Origin: Seminibacterium arietis | GTDB lineage: Bacteria; Pseudomonadota; Gammaproteobacteria; Enterobacterales; Pasteurellaceae | Direction of reading: 5' to 3' | DNA length: 64,000 bases | Assembly (NCBI RefSeq): GCF_042675725.1 | Contig: NZ_JBHTJN010000008.1 | Coordinates: forward strand, 62,001 to 126,000 | In this document: in pieces, positions 25,457 through 32,363 of the stretch | How the letters are laid out: each line of letters starts with the position of its first letter | Position numbering within the stretch: the first letter of the stretch is position 1 | Made by a program: the position numbers and the translations under genes | Notes under the pieces: generated by a model | What the model saw: the letters and a program-made list of their open reading frames with translations, nothing else | Database searches by the model: none | Told to the model about the DNA's origin: nothing

Positions 25457-25485
25457 ATTATATATTAGTCTACTAATATACGCAA
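25457..25485 (-). promoter_or_regulatory. Promoter of the Ibs-like toxin mRNA
   Basis: On the minus strand: -35 TTGCGT (25485-25480), 17-bp spacer, perfect -10 TATAAT (25462-25457). The expected start near 25450 coincides with the base of the 5' hairpin. Confidence 0.7.
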
Positions 25486-25498
25486 GCATTTTTTTATT

Positions 25499-25527
25499 AA
25501 AAGCCCTTGATTTTTAAGGGCTTTTTT
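25499..25527. terminator. Terminator after the baseplate-V remnant
   Basis: AAAAGCCCTT (25499-25508) pairs with AAGGGCTTTT (25516-25525), loop of seven, followed by T on the plus side and TTTTAAT on the minus side. It separates the phage fragment from the type I module. Confidence 0.8.
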
Positions 25528-25558
25528 ATTGTTTGCTGATTGTTTGAGCTGTCTTTTT

Positions 25559-26242
25559 TTATTCTATGATTGGCGTGAGTTTGGCTTTCTCGGCGGTGGC
25601 TTGGCTTGATTGTCCGCTAAAGGTGTTTGATTGGTCTGGGGTTGGTCCGCCGTTGTGGGTGTGGCTGGCGGTTGTGCTGGCGAGGTCTGCCAATATTTGA
25701 ATGATTTCCTCTAATATTCTAAATATGTTCTGTCCCTCGCTTCCCATATATGAAAGCGGTGCCACTAGTCTATTTTTTGTTTCTGATATGCGTTGGGCTA
25801 CGCCTTGAACATGTTCTTGTAAGGTGCCTGCCACGCCTAGCGATTGATTTGAGGCGGTGACCTGTTGAATATTGCCAATGACATTAACCGTTTGATTGCC
25901 ACCGATATTGAGTTGATGATCGGCGTCAATGTCGTGTTGTGATGTGCCTATCTGTTTCACTTCTTGGTCGGTTTTGATGTGGCGTGTGAATGATTGGTCT
26001 AATATGTCTTGGTCTGTCACTCGGCTTTTGTTGCCTGCTTGGTCGGTGCGTTCATACACTTCTGGGCGTTGTTGTTTTAATTGTTCGCCGACGGCGACCG
26101 CTGGCAGTGTTTTGCCTTGGGCTAACATGGTTCTGATGAATGGTTTGTCGCTTCGTCCATAGGCAAAACCCACCTCTACAATAGTGCCGACTTCTGGAAA
26201 ACAAAAATCACCACCTTGTGAGGCGGTACTCGTGACTGGCAA
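25559..26242 (-). pseudogene. Phage baseplate assembly protein V (Gp5/VgrG-like OB fold), 5'-truncated
   Basis: The frame reads FCFPEVGTIVEVGFAYGRSDKPFI, the family segment that follows the OB fold, then a long polar repeat-rich middle (HDIDADHQLNIGGNQTV) and a C-terminal ASTTASHTHNGG. The N-terminus of the usual protein is missing and only a TTG is available as a start (26242), so this is a fragment. It abuts, in opposite orientation, another phage-gene fragment at about 26237, marking a deletion or rearrangement junction. Confidence 0.75.
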
Positions 26243-26486
26243 CGGTACAGCAGGATACGGCAGTTATGACACATTCGCCCAGATTTACGGCGATTTGCGA
26301 GAAGTCATTGAACCACAGGCACAAAAATTAAACTGGCAACAACGCACATCAATTGAAATGATATTATTCAAAATCACACGCATACTAAACAAAGGAGCCA
26401 CACATCAAGACAACTGGCAAGACATCGCAGGCTACGCCCTATTAGCACTATTAGGCGGTGATTTACATAACTCAACAAAAAAATAA
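26237..26486 (+). pseudogene. Phage DUF6378-like protein, C-terminal fragment
   Basis: The frame gives YGSYDTFAQIYGDLREVI, then MILFKITRILNKGATHQDNW and DIAGYALLALLGG, the pattern of small phage proteins of this family (…E-M…K-I-x-R…H-x-D-x-W-x-D-I-A-G-Y). No suitable start lies at the fragment's beginning; the upstream part of the open frame is antisense to the baseplate fragment. Domain assignment is from memory of the motif. Confidence 0.5.
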
Positions 26487-26537
26487 ATAGGTAATTTAAT
26501 TCAAAGTGCAGTTGGAATATTTTGTTTTTTTCTTTTT

Positions 26538-26557
26538 TGTGATATATTTATATCACA
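26538..26557 (+). promoter_or_regulatory. higBA operator: perfect 20-bp palindrome
   Basis: TGTGATATA-TT-TATATCACA overlaps the probable -10 (TATTTA, 26545-26550; -35 TTGTTT at 26522). Ends 18 bases before the higB ATG. The position fits autorepression by HigA. Confidence 0.75.
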
Positions 26558-26575
26558 TTATTTGTGAGTATTACT

Positions 26576-26851
26576 ATGATTAAGAGTTTCAAGCATAAAG
26601 GCTTAAAGCAATATTTTGAAAAAGGAATAACGAAAGGTATTCAACTTAATCATCAACGAAAAATTGACGGTATTCTTGATTTGATTGATTCAGCAGAACG
26701 TGTTGATGAATTTATGTCATTTTATCAATGTCACGAATTAAAAGGTGATAGAAAGGGTGTTTATTCAATGACAGTTAATGGGAATTGGCGGATTACCTTT
26801 GAATTTATTGATGGTGATGCATATATTTTAAATTATGAAGATTATCATTAA
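26576..26851 (+). CDS. higB: HigB-type toxin (RelE superfamily mRNA interferase)
   Basis: Ribosome-dependent RNase toxin of a toxin-first type II module. The frame opens at a GTG (26564), but the family N-terminus MIKSFKHKGLK starts at the ATG at 26576, giving 91 residues. Diagnostic blocks: IQLNHQRKI, FHxLKG-like CHELKGDRKGVYSMTVNGNWRITF and the C-terminal NYEDYH. It is followed after 10 bp by higA, with a shared perfect palindromic operator upstream. It sits in the prophage remnant. Confidence 0.93.
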   Translation: MIKSFKHKGLKQYFEKGITKGIQLNHQRKIDGILDLIDSAERVDEFMSFYQCHELKGDRKGVYSMTVNGNWRITFEFIDGDAYILNYEDYH

Positions 26852-26861
26852 GGAGGCTTTA

Positions 26862-27155
26862 ATGCGTAAACCAGCACATCCAGGGCAAGTTTTATTAGAT
26901 GGGTTTATTGAGTCAAATAATATTAAGATTAAAGAACTGGCAGATCATCTTGGGTTTTCTCGTGAGACGTTATCAAGAGTACTACATGGTAAAACGCCTA
27001 TGACTGTGAATTTAGCATTAAGTTTAGAAGAAGCGGGGATTGGCTCCGCAAGATTGTGGCTGAATTTGCAAACTAAATATGATTTGTGGGAATTGAAACA
27101 AAAACGAAGCCATCATATTTCGCCTTTCCATATATCTGCTCATAGTTATGCTTAG
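26862..27155 (+). CDS. higA: HigA-type antitoxin (XRE helix-turn-helix)
   Basis: Binds HigB and represses the operon. The start is the ATG at 26862 behind a strong AAGGAGG site; the frame open from 26835 overlaps higB and is not the start. The 97 residues include MRKPAHPGQVLLDGFIE and the HTH IKELADHLGFSRETLSRVLHG (written here in part: KELADHLGFSRETLS), typical of the VapI/HigA family. A strong terminator follows. Confidence 0.93.
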   Translation: MRKPAHPGQVLLDGFIESNNIKIKELADHLGFSRETLSRVLHGKTPMTVNLALSLEEAGIGSARLWLNLQTKYDLWELKQKRSHHISPFHISAHSYA

Positions 27156-27172
27156 AAAAGAGAAGAATTTTT

Positions 27173-27201
27173 AAAAGCCTGTTTAAAACACAGGCTTTTT
27201 T
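27173..27201 (+). terminator. Terminator after higBA
   Basis: AAAAGCCTGT (27173-27182) pairs with ACAGGCTTTT (27190-27199) with a T6 run on the plus strand. It ends just before the stop of the convergent Ogr-like gene. Confidence 0.9.
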
Positions 27202-27202
27202 G

Positions 27203-27466
27203 TCAAACCGCCTCAATCATTTTTTTTAATTGCTGCTTGTCTTGTTCAGAGAGAAGACTGATCACATCTTCAAGTAATCTATCTTTAGAGAGTTTAGAGG
27301 TCTTTACCACGTGCGAGCGTTCAAAGTTATATACCTCAGATTGGCAGCATTGCGGATTGGTACAGGTTATATAAATTCTAGCGAAACCGTCAGAAAGAAA
27401 ATCAGAACGACGGATAAAACAACGACTCCCACACACACCGCACTTCACTTTCAACACATTAGCCAT
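27203..27466 (-). CDS. Ogr/Delta-family zinc-finger phage late activator
   Basis: P2-type activator of phage late-gene promoters. The zinc site is visible as CGVCG … CTNPQC (C-x2-C-x23-C-x4-C style), followed by EVYNFERSHVVK, and a C-terminal acidic/lysine helix. I choose the ATG at 27466 (MANVLKVKCG); an ATG four codons upstream (27478) is equally open. No clear ribosome site at either. A USS lies inside. It is probably intact but orphaned, since the late genes it would activate are mostly deleted. Confidence 0.72.
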   Translation of the reverse strand: MANVLKVKCGVCGSRCFIRRSDFLSDGFARIYITCTNPQCCQSEVYNFERSHVVKTSKLSKDRLLEDVISLLSEQDKQQLKKMIEAV

Positions 27467-27557
27467 AATATAACCCATTGAAAAAAATAAAAAAATATTA
27501 TAGCATAATAGATATAATCAACAAGCAAACATTTATACTCAAAAGTATAAAATAATC

Positions 27558-27585
27558 TTGACAAATATACATAAACGTATATAAT
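27558..27585 (+). promoter_or_regulatory. hicAB promoter with embedded operator
   Basis: Perfect -35 TTGACA (27558-27563) and perfect -10 TATAAT (27580-27585), 16-bp spacer. The inverted repeat ATATAC-N6-GTATAT (27565-27582) lies between and over them, a likely HicB operator. Confidence 0.85.
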
Positions 27586-27616
27586 AAATTTATCTTAACC
27601 AAACATAGGAGATTAA

Positions 27617-27787
27617 GTGAAGCCTAAACAATTTCTAAAATATCTACAAGATAACGGCGTTTTAATTGAACAAGGTAAGAAGCATTACCAATTAAGCCTA
27701 AATGGAAATAAAACGCAACTAACACGAAGTTCAAGAGATATACCAAATGCAACTATCTCAAGAATTAAGAAAACATTAGAAATGTAA
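27617..27787 (+). CDS. hicA: HicA toxin (mRNA interferase), GTG start, 56 residues
   Basis: Double-stranded-RBD-like RNase toxin. GTG at 27617 has AGGAG six bases upstream. The protein begins (M)KPKQFLKYLQDNGVL, with the catalytic-type histidine in GKKHYQL (H23) and the C-terminal RSSRDIPNATISRIKKTL block of the HicA family. hicB follows after 58 bp containing a hairpin. The gene is short and easily missed. It reads as intact. Confidence 0.88.
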   Translation: MKPKQFLKYLQDNGVLIEQGKKHYQLSLNGNKTQLTRSSRDIPNATISRIKKTLEM

Positions 27788-27792
27788 TAAAC

Positions 27793-27812
27793 TAAGCCAC
27801 TATGGTGGCTTA
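27793..27812 (+). repeat. Perfect hairpin between hicA and hicB
   Basis: TAAGCCAC (27793-27800) pairs with GTGGCTTA (27805-27812), loop TATG. No T-run, so more likely an mRNA-processing or stability element that skews antitoxin over toxin than a terminator (inference). Confidence 0.65.
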
Positions 27813-27845
27813 TTAGGCTCTTAATTTCAAATACAAGGAGAATAA

Positions 27846-28277
27846 ATGCGTTATTATCCAGCAACCATAGAAAAACTAGAAGAAGATAGTAAGCCATACT
27901 ATTTAGGCGTTTTACAATTTTCAGAAAATAGTAATGCCTATGCTCAAGGCAATAGCGAGGAAGAGCTTATTGCGGAGTTAGAAGGGTGTATCATAGGTGC
28001 AGTTGAATTTGCAATAAAAGGTGATGAATTATTCCCCCTACCTAATCAACCAAAAAAGGAGGAAGTGTTAATATTAATGCCAACACGTGTTGAAGCAAAA
28101 GTATTGATAAATAATGAGCGACTTAAACGCAATCTTAGTAAAACCGAATTAGGGAAGTTGGCAGGATTTAGCCCAGCAGAAATGCAACGCTTGCTTAATC
28201 CATGGTATAAAAGTGGGATTGATAAGTTAGATCAGCTTTTTAAAGCGTTAGATTTAACGGCAAGTATTAGTTTTTAA
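27846..28277 (+). CDS. hicB: HicB antitoxin
   Basis: The N-terminal degraded RNase-H-like fold (MRYYPATIEKLEED … GVLQFSENSNAYAQG, EELIAELEGCIIGAVEFAI) binds HicA, and the C-terminal HTH (NNERLKRNLSKTELGKLAG) binds the operator. 143 residues, start after AAGGAG. The terminal helix region (KLDQLFKALDLTASISF) is as in other HicB proteins. Closed by a strong terminator. Confidence 0.92.
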   Translation: MRYYPATIEKLEEDSKPYYLGVLQFSENSNAYAQGNSEEELIAELEGCIIGAVEFAIKGDELFPLPNQPKKEEVLILMPTRVEAKVLINNERLKRNLSKTELGKLAGFSPAEMQRLLNPWYKSGIDKLDQLFKALDLTASISF

Positions 28278-28313
28278 ACAAAAAACGCCGTATTAATAGC
28301 AAAAATACGGCGT
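28278..28313. terminator. Bidirectional terminator after hicB / portal remnant
   Basis: ACGCCGTATT (28285-28294) pairs with AATACGGCGT (28304-28313). T-run is best on the minus-strand exit (28284-28278), serving the phage portal fragment. Confidence 0.85.
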
Positions 28314-28324
28314 ATTACTGACCA

Positions 28325-28545
28325 CTATTCCGCCAACCGAGACTTAAACACCACTTTCAAATCGCGGTGAATGTCCTGATCGTGGTTGATTGTCTCCGCA
28401 ATAATCGCCTGCAGTGGCTCTACTTCGTCCGCCTGATAGGTCAACCGAGCTTTAATCGGATCACCAAAACCGCCCACACTCGGAATAATCCCACTGAGAC
28501 CAGGCGGAAAACGGTGAGCCGTCAACACATCTTGAGCAGAAATAT
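28325..28545 (-). pseudogene. Phage portal protein (P2 gpQ-like), C-terminal remnant
   Basis: Translation NISAQDVLTAHRFPPGLSG, then GGFGDPIKARLTY and EVEPLQAI corresponds to the C-terminal part of P2-type portal proteins (there: SQDDVLAAHRVPP, GGFGDVEKA). Homology fades upstream of about 28545 and the rest of the gene is missing. It marks the right end of the prophage remnant. Confidence 0.75.
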
Positions 28546-28620
28546 TTAAAAATACAAAATTTAACGCTAATTTAAACTGACTGTATCTTATTTAATTAGC
28601 TTAAAATTTTTTGTCAAAAC

Positions 28621-28648
28621 TTGACATTCATCACAGACTATTGATAAA
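28621..28648 (+). promoter_or_regulatory. Promoter of the fructosamine-kinase-like gene
   Basis: Perfect -35 TTGACA (28621-28626), 16-bp spacer, -10 GATAAA (28643-28648). GGAGG lies 9 bases before the ATG at 28692. Confidence 0.65.
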
Positions 28649-28691
28649 AATAAAGGTATCATCTAACTAGTCATCATGTGCGGAGGTCTTT

Positions 28692-29552
28692 ATGTGGAAA
28701 TCAGTATCACAAGTATTGGCAGATCAATTTGGTGCATATTATTCAATTAAAAATAAAGTAAAAGTTCACACTGGTGAAATGCACGAGGCTTGGTTAATTG
28801 ATGATGGTATTCAGCCTGTTTTTGTCAAAGTCAATGAAAAAAATTATCGCTCCATGTTTATGGCTGAGGCAGATCAACTGACTTTATTATCAAAAGCTGG
28901 TTGCTTGAAAATGCCTCTTGTTTATGGTGTCGGTTGCTCTCATAGCCATAGTTTCTTACTGCTGGAAGCTCTTAAATTTAGCCCATTGACTACTCTTACA
29001 GCTGCTGAATTAGGCATTCAACTTGCTAAACAGCATCTTTTAGCTGACACAGAACATTATGGTTTAGATTTCAATACTTGGTTAGGTCCAGTACACCAAC
29101 CTAATGAATGGAAAAATAATTGGTCAAAATTTTTTAGCGAGCAACGCATTGGTTGGCAGCTGCAAATTTGTAAAGAAAAAAATATCTATTTTGGTGATAT
29201 TGATAACATTATTCAAACTAGTGCTAACATATTAGCTAAACACAATCCAAAACCTTCTCTGTTACACGGTAACTTGTGGGTTGAAAATTGTGCTACTACA
29301 GATAATCATGCTGTTACTTATGATCCAGCTTGCTATTGGGGAGATCGAGAATGTGATATTGCTTTTACAGAATTGTTTCAACCTTTTCCTGCGGAATTTT
29401 ATCAAAATTATCACCGCACTTTTCCATTAGATGAAAACTATCCACAACGCAAAAAATTATATCAACTTTACTATTTGTTAAATTTTAGTCATCGTTTTCG
29501 TGGAAATTACTTACAATTAACAACTAAATATATTCAACAAATGCTAAGTTAA
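28692..29552 (+). CDS. Fructosamine kinase family protein (YniA-like)
   Basis: APH-like small-molecule kinase; relatives phosphorylate ketosamines to allow deglycation of proteins. The 286 residues show the catalytic loop LLHGNLWVENC (near 195; HGDLWxxN in most relatives, so the usual Asp is Asn here), the metal site TYDPACYWGDRECD, and the nucleotide-binding VFVKVNEKNY near 42. The Asp-to-Asn change at the presumed catalytic base is worth checking. Monocistronic, first gene right of the island. Confidence 0.88.
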   Translation: MWKSVSQVLADQFGAYYSIKNKVKVHTGEMHEAWLIDDGIQPVFVKVNEKNYRSMFMAEADQLTLLSKAGCLKMPLVYGVGCSHSHSFLLLEALKFSPLTTLTAAELGIQLAKQHLLADTEHYGLDFNTWLGPVHQPNEWKNNWSKFFSEQRIGWQLQICKEKNIYFGDIDNIIQTSANILAKHNPKPSLLHGNLWVENCATTDNHAVTYDPACYWGDRECDIAFTELFQPFPAEFYQNYHRTFPLDENYPQRKKLYQLYYLLNFSHRFRGNYLQLTTKYIQQMLS

Positions 29553-29678
29553 TACTGCAAATACTTTAGTAAAGCTTACTTCAATTAAAATATGGAATAC
29601 ATTAGATTTTGATAGACATGGATAGACATGTGAAAGATGTGCTGTGTTGTAGTTGATTTAAAATTTCTTATTTTTTTC

Positions 29679-29706
29679 TTGATTAATCCTAAAATCGTAG
29701 GATAAT
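29679..29706 (+). promoter_or_regulatory. Candidate promoter/operator of the iron-uptake operon
   Basis: -35 TTGATT (29679-29684), 16-bp spacer, -10 GATAAT (29701-29706). A perfect inverted repeat ATCCTA-N6-TAGGAT (29686-29703) fills the spacer and overlaps the -10, the position of a repressor operator. It is not a good Fur box. Confidence 0.5.
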
Positions 29707-29760
29707 TTTCTATAGAAATAAGAATAGCTTTTATTTAGATTAGTATTAAGGTTGATTAAT

Positions 29761-31677
29761 ATGGTTTTGCTACGTTTCTTTCGCAACTTCCTTTGTTTAT
29801 TTATTTTCTTTTCTTTTTTCAGTATAAATGCTAATGCGACGGACGATTACGCCCAGTGGGTCAAAGAAATTGAAAGTCGTTTGGATAAAACGGTAGCCTT
29901 ATATCAACAAAATCAAATTGATGATGCAAGAACTGAAGTTCAAATGGCATATTTTGAAATATTTGAAAATTTAGAAGGTCCGATACGCATCAATTTTTCT
30001 GCTCAAAAAAGCTATCAAATGGAAGCCACGTTTGGCGAGATTCGTAAAATGATCGGTGAGAATCAACCGCTCTCTGAGATTCAAACAAAAATTAACGGAC
30101 TAAAAGCAGAAATGCAAGAAGTTTTGCCTGCACTGTCTGCGGGGCATCAGCTAAATGCTGATGGACAGCATGAAGTATACAATCACGATGAAATAGCTTT
30201 GCATTGGCAACAAAGCTTTAAAACAATAGATGATTTACTTGCTCAAGCTATTTCTGCTTATGAAAAGAAAGATTTCATTACAGCGAAAAAATTAGCTCAA
30301 CAAGCTCAGTATGATGGCTATAAAAATTCAGAAATGGAAATGTCTATTCGTACTAATCGCTCAGCTGCAATTTCATCAGCGATTAATCAACAATTTTACA
30401 ATTTAATAAAGCTCAGTGAACAGCCTAATAAGATGAATGAGCTAGGTTATCAAACAACTGTGTTACTACAAGATATTGAAGAACAATTACCTAATCTACC
30501 AACGACACGAAAAACTCAGGCAATAACAGCACAAAGTGCGGTAGAAAATCCAATAAATGAATCACAACAGGATTGGAAAGAAGTCTCTGCTGAAATCAAT
30601 CAACGTATTCAACAAGCAATTACTTTATTTGAAAAAGGTGAAAATAAAAAAGCGATGCTGTCAGTTCAAGACACTTATTTTGATGTGTTTGAAAACAGTG
30701 GTATGGAAAATAAAATTGGTGCAAGAGATAGTAATTTTAAAGCAGAATTGGAAAGCTATTTCACTAAATTAGTCGGATTAATCAAGGCGAATTCCAATAA
30801 AGAAAAGATCCAAGAACAAGCAAATTTACTTAACCAAGCCTTAACTAAAGCTGTAGATATGCTACAAACAGATAACACTGGCGGTTGGATATTGTTTATT
30901 GCTAGTTTCACTATTATTTTACGTGAGGGTTTAGAAGCTCTATTAATTGTTGCTGCTATTGTAACTTATTTAGTTAAAAATAATCATCAAAACAAATTAC
31001 CTGTAATTAAACAGTCGGTTTATGTTGCACTGCTTGCGAGTTTAATTACTGCGGTGATTTTTAAATTAGTTTTTGCAAATTCAGGAGCAAGTCGTGAATT
31101 ACTGGAAGGATTTACGATGCTTATCGCTGTTGTTATGCTGTTTATGATGAGTTATTGGTTATTATCGAAAGTAGAAGCAAAAAACTGGAAACGTTATTTA
31201 GAAAGTAAACTTTCTACCGTATTAACTACTGGTTCTCTTGTTGGTTTATGGTTAACAAGTTTTCTTGCGGTCTATCGTGAGGGTGCCGAAACAGTTTTAT
31301 TCTACTTTGCACTTGCCTCTGATGCGACAAATATGTTGGATTACCTTTATCTACTAGGTGGCTTTATATTAGGTACAGTAATATTAATCGTATGCTATTT
31401 TATTATGCGTTACACTGTTGTGCGTTTACCACTGAAACCTTTCTTTATGTTTACAGGTTGCTTCATGTACTTAATGGCATTTATTTTTGCTGGTAAAGCT
31501 ATTCTAGAATTAGTCGAAGGAAAATTATTTGAACCTACTCTACTTTCAAATGTACCCGAAATTTCTTGGTTAGGAATTTATCCTTACGTGGAAACCATAA
31601 TTCCACAGATTTTTTTAATCATTGCTGCAATTTTTGCTTGGTGGTATATGAAATATGAGAGCAAAAAATCAGTATAA
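29761..31677 (+). CDS. FTR1-family iron permease with periplasmic repeat domain (FetM-like)
   Basis: Inner-membrane ferrous/ferric iron permease. I start at the ATG at 29761 (a TTG at 29752 is open), giving 638 residues. There is a signal peptide (about 1-27), then a periplasmic region with three related helical repeats: the first and third share YF(E/D)xFEN, and the middle one is more degenerate. The C-terminal FTR1 domain has seven hydrophobic segments and both iron-binding REGLE-type motifs (ILREGLEALL, VYREGAETVL). First gene of an eight-gene operon resembling the Campylobacter P19/Ftr1 and E. coli FetMP systems. Confidence 0.92.
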   Translation: MVLLRFFRNFLCLFIFFSFFSINANATDDYAQWVKEIESRLDKTVALYQQNQIDDARTEVQMAYFEIFENLEGPIRINFSAQKSYQMEATFGEIRKMIGENQPLSEIQTKINGLKAEMQEVLPALSAGHQLNADGQHEVYNHDEIALHWQQSFKTIDDLLAQAISAYEKKDFITAKKLAQQAQYDGYKNSEMEMSIRTNRSAAISSAINQQFYNLIKLSEQPNKMNELGYQTTVLLQDIEEQLPNLPTTRKTQAITAQSAVENPINESQQDWKEVSAEINQRIQQAITLFEKGENKKAMLSVQDTYFDVFENSGMENKIGARDSNFKAELESYFTKLVGLIKANSNKEKIQEQANLLNQALTKAVDMLQTDNTGGWILFIASFTIILREGLEALLIVAAIVTYLVKNNHQNKLPVIKQSVYVALLASLITAVIFKLVFANSGASRELLEGFTMLIAVVMLFMMSYWLLSKVEAKNWKRYLESKLSTVLTTGSLVGLWLTSFLAVYREGAETVLFYFALASDATNMLDYLYLLGGFILGTVILIVCYFIMRYTVVRLPLKPFFMFTGCFMYLMAFIFAGKAILELVEGKLFEPTLLSNVPEISWLGIYPYVETIIPQIFLIIAAIFAWWYMKYESKKSV

Positions 31678-31704
31678 TCACAAACTCTTACAGGAGAATA
31701 CAAT

Positions 31705-32226
31705 ATGAAAAAAACCTTATTAGCAACTGTACTTGCTGCTGGAGTTTTATCTGCTCCTTCAGCCCTAGCATTCAAAGAGTATCCAATTGGTGAAGCCGTT
31801 ACTATGAATGAAATGGAAATAGCCGCTGTGTATCTACAACCTGTAGATATGGAACCACGTGGCATGGGATTATCTGCTAAAGATTCCGATATTCACTTAG
31901 AAGCCGATATTCATGCGACTAAAGGTAATAAAAATGGTTTTGGTGAAGGTGAATGGATGCCATATTTAACTATTGCTTACACTTTAACAAATACCGATAC
32001 TGGTGAAAAACAAGAAGGTACTTTCATGCCAATGGTAGCTGCTGATGGTCCACATTATGGTGCAAATATCAAAATGATGGGAGTAGGTAACTATAAAGTA
32101 ACTTATCACATTGATCCGCCACCAAAAGCAGGTATGCATCGTCACACTGATGAAGAAACAGGCGTAGGTCGCTGGTGGAAACCATTTGACGTAAGCTATG
32201 AATTTAAATTTACAGGATTAAAATAA
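31705..32226 (+). CDS. Periplasmic P19-like iron-binding protein (FetP/Tp34 family)
   Basis: The 173 residues start with a signal peptide (MKKTLLATVLAAGVLSAPSA). Copper/iron ligands of the family are visible: MEMAAVYLQPVDMEPRGMG-type block with Met and Glu, DIHLEADIHATKGNKNGFGEG, and HYGANIK with the His, then MHRHTDEETGVGRWW. In relatives it delivers iron to the FTR1 permease. RBS AGGAG, 27 bp after the permease. Periplasmic. Confidence 0.93.
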   Translation: MKKTLLATVLAAGVLSAPSALAFKEYPIGEAVTMNEMEIAAVYLQPVDMEPRGMGLSAKDSDIHLEADIHATKGNKNGFGEGEWMPYLTIAYTLTNTDTGEKQEGTFMPMVAADGPHYGANIKMMGVGNYKVTYHIDPPPKAGMHRHTDEETGVGRWWKPFDVSYEFKFTGLK

Positions 32227-32363
32227 CCTAACATATAGGCACGGTTCGCCGTGCTTTATCCATTTTAAGCAAAAATCTTGCCCCTTGTTTAAGGTATTTT
32301 ATCCTTACTAAATATAGCAAAAATAAAGATGAATAATAATTTCCTTATTTTAAAGGCATTACG

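Noticed and set aside
29690..29740. Fur box upstream of the iron operon
   Set aside because: The best AT-rich candidate (around 29716-29734) matches the 19-bp Fur consensus at only about 11 positions, not above background for such AT-rich DNA.
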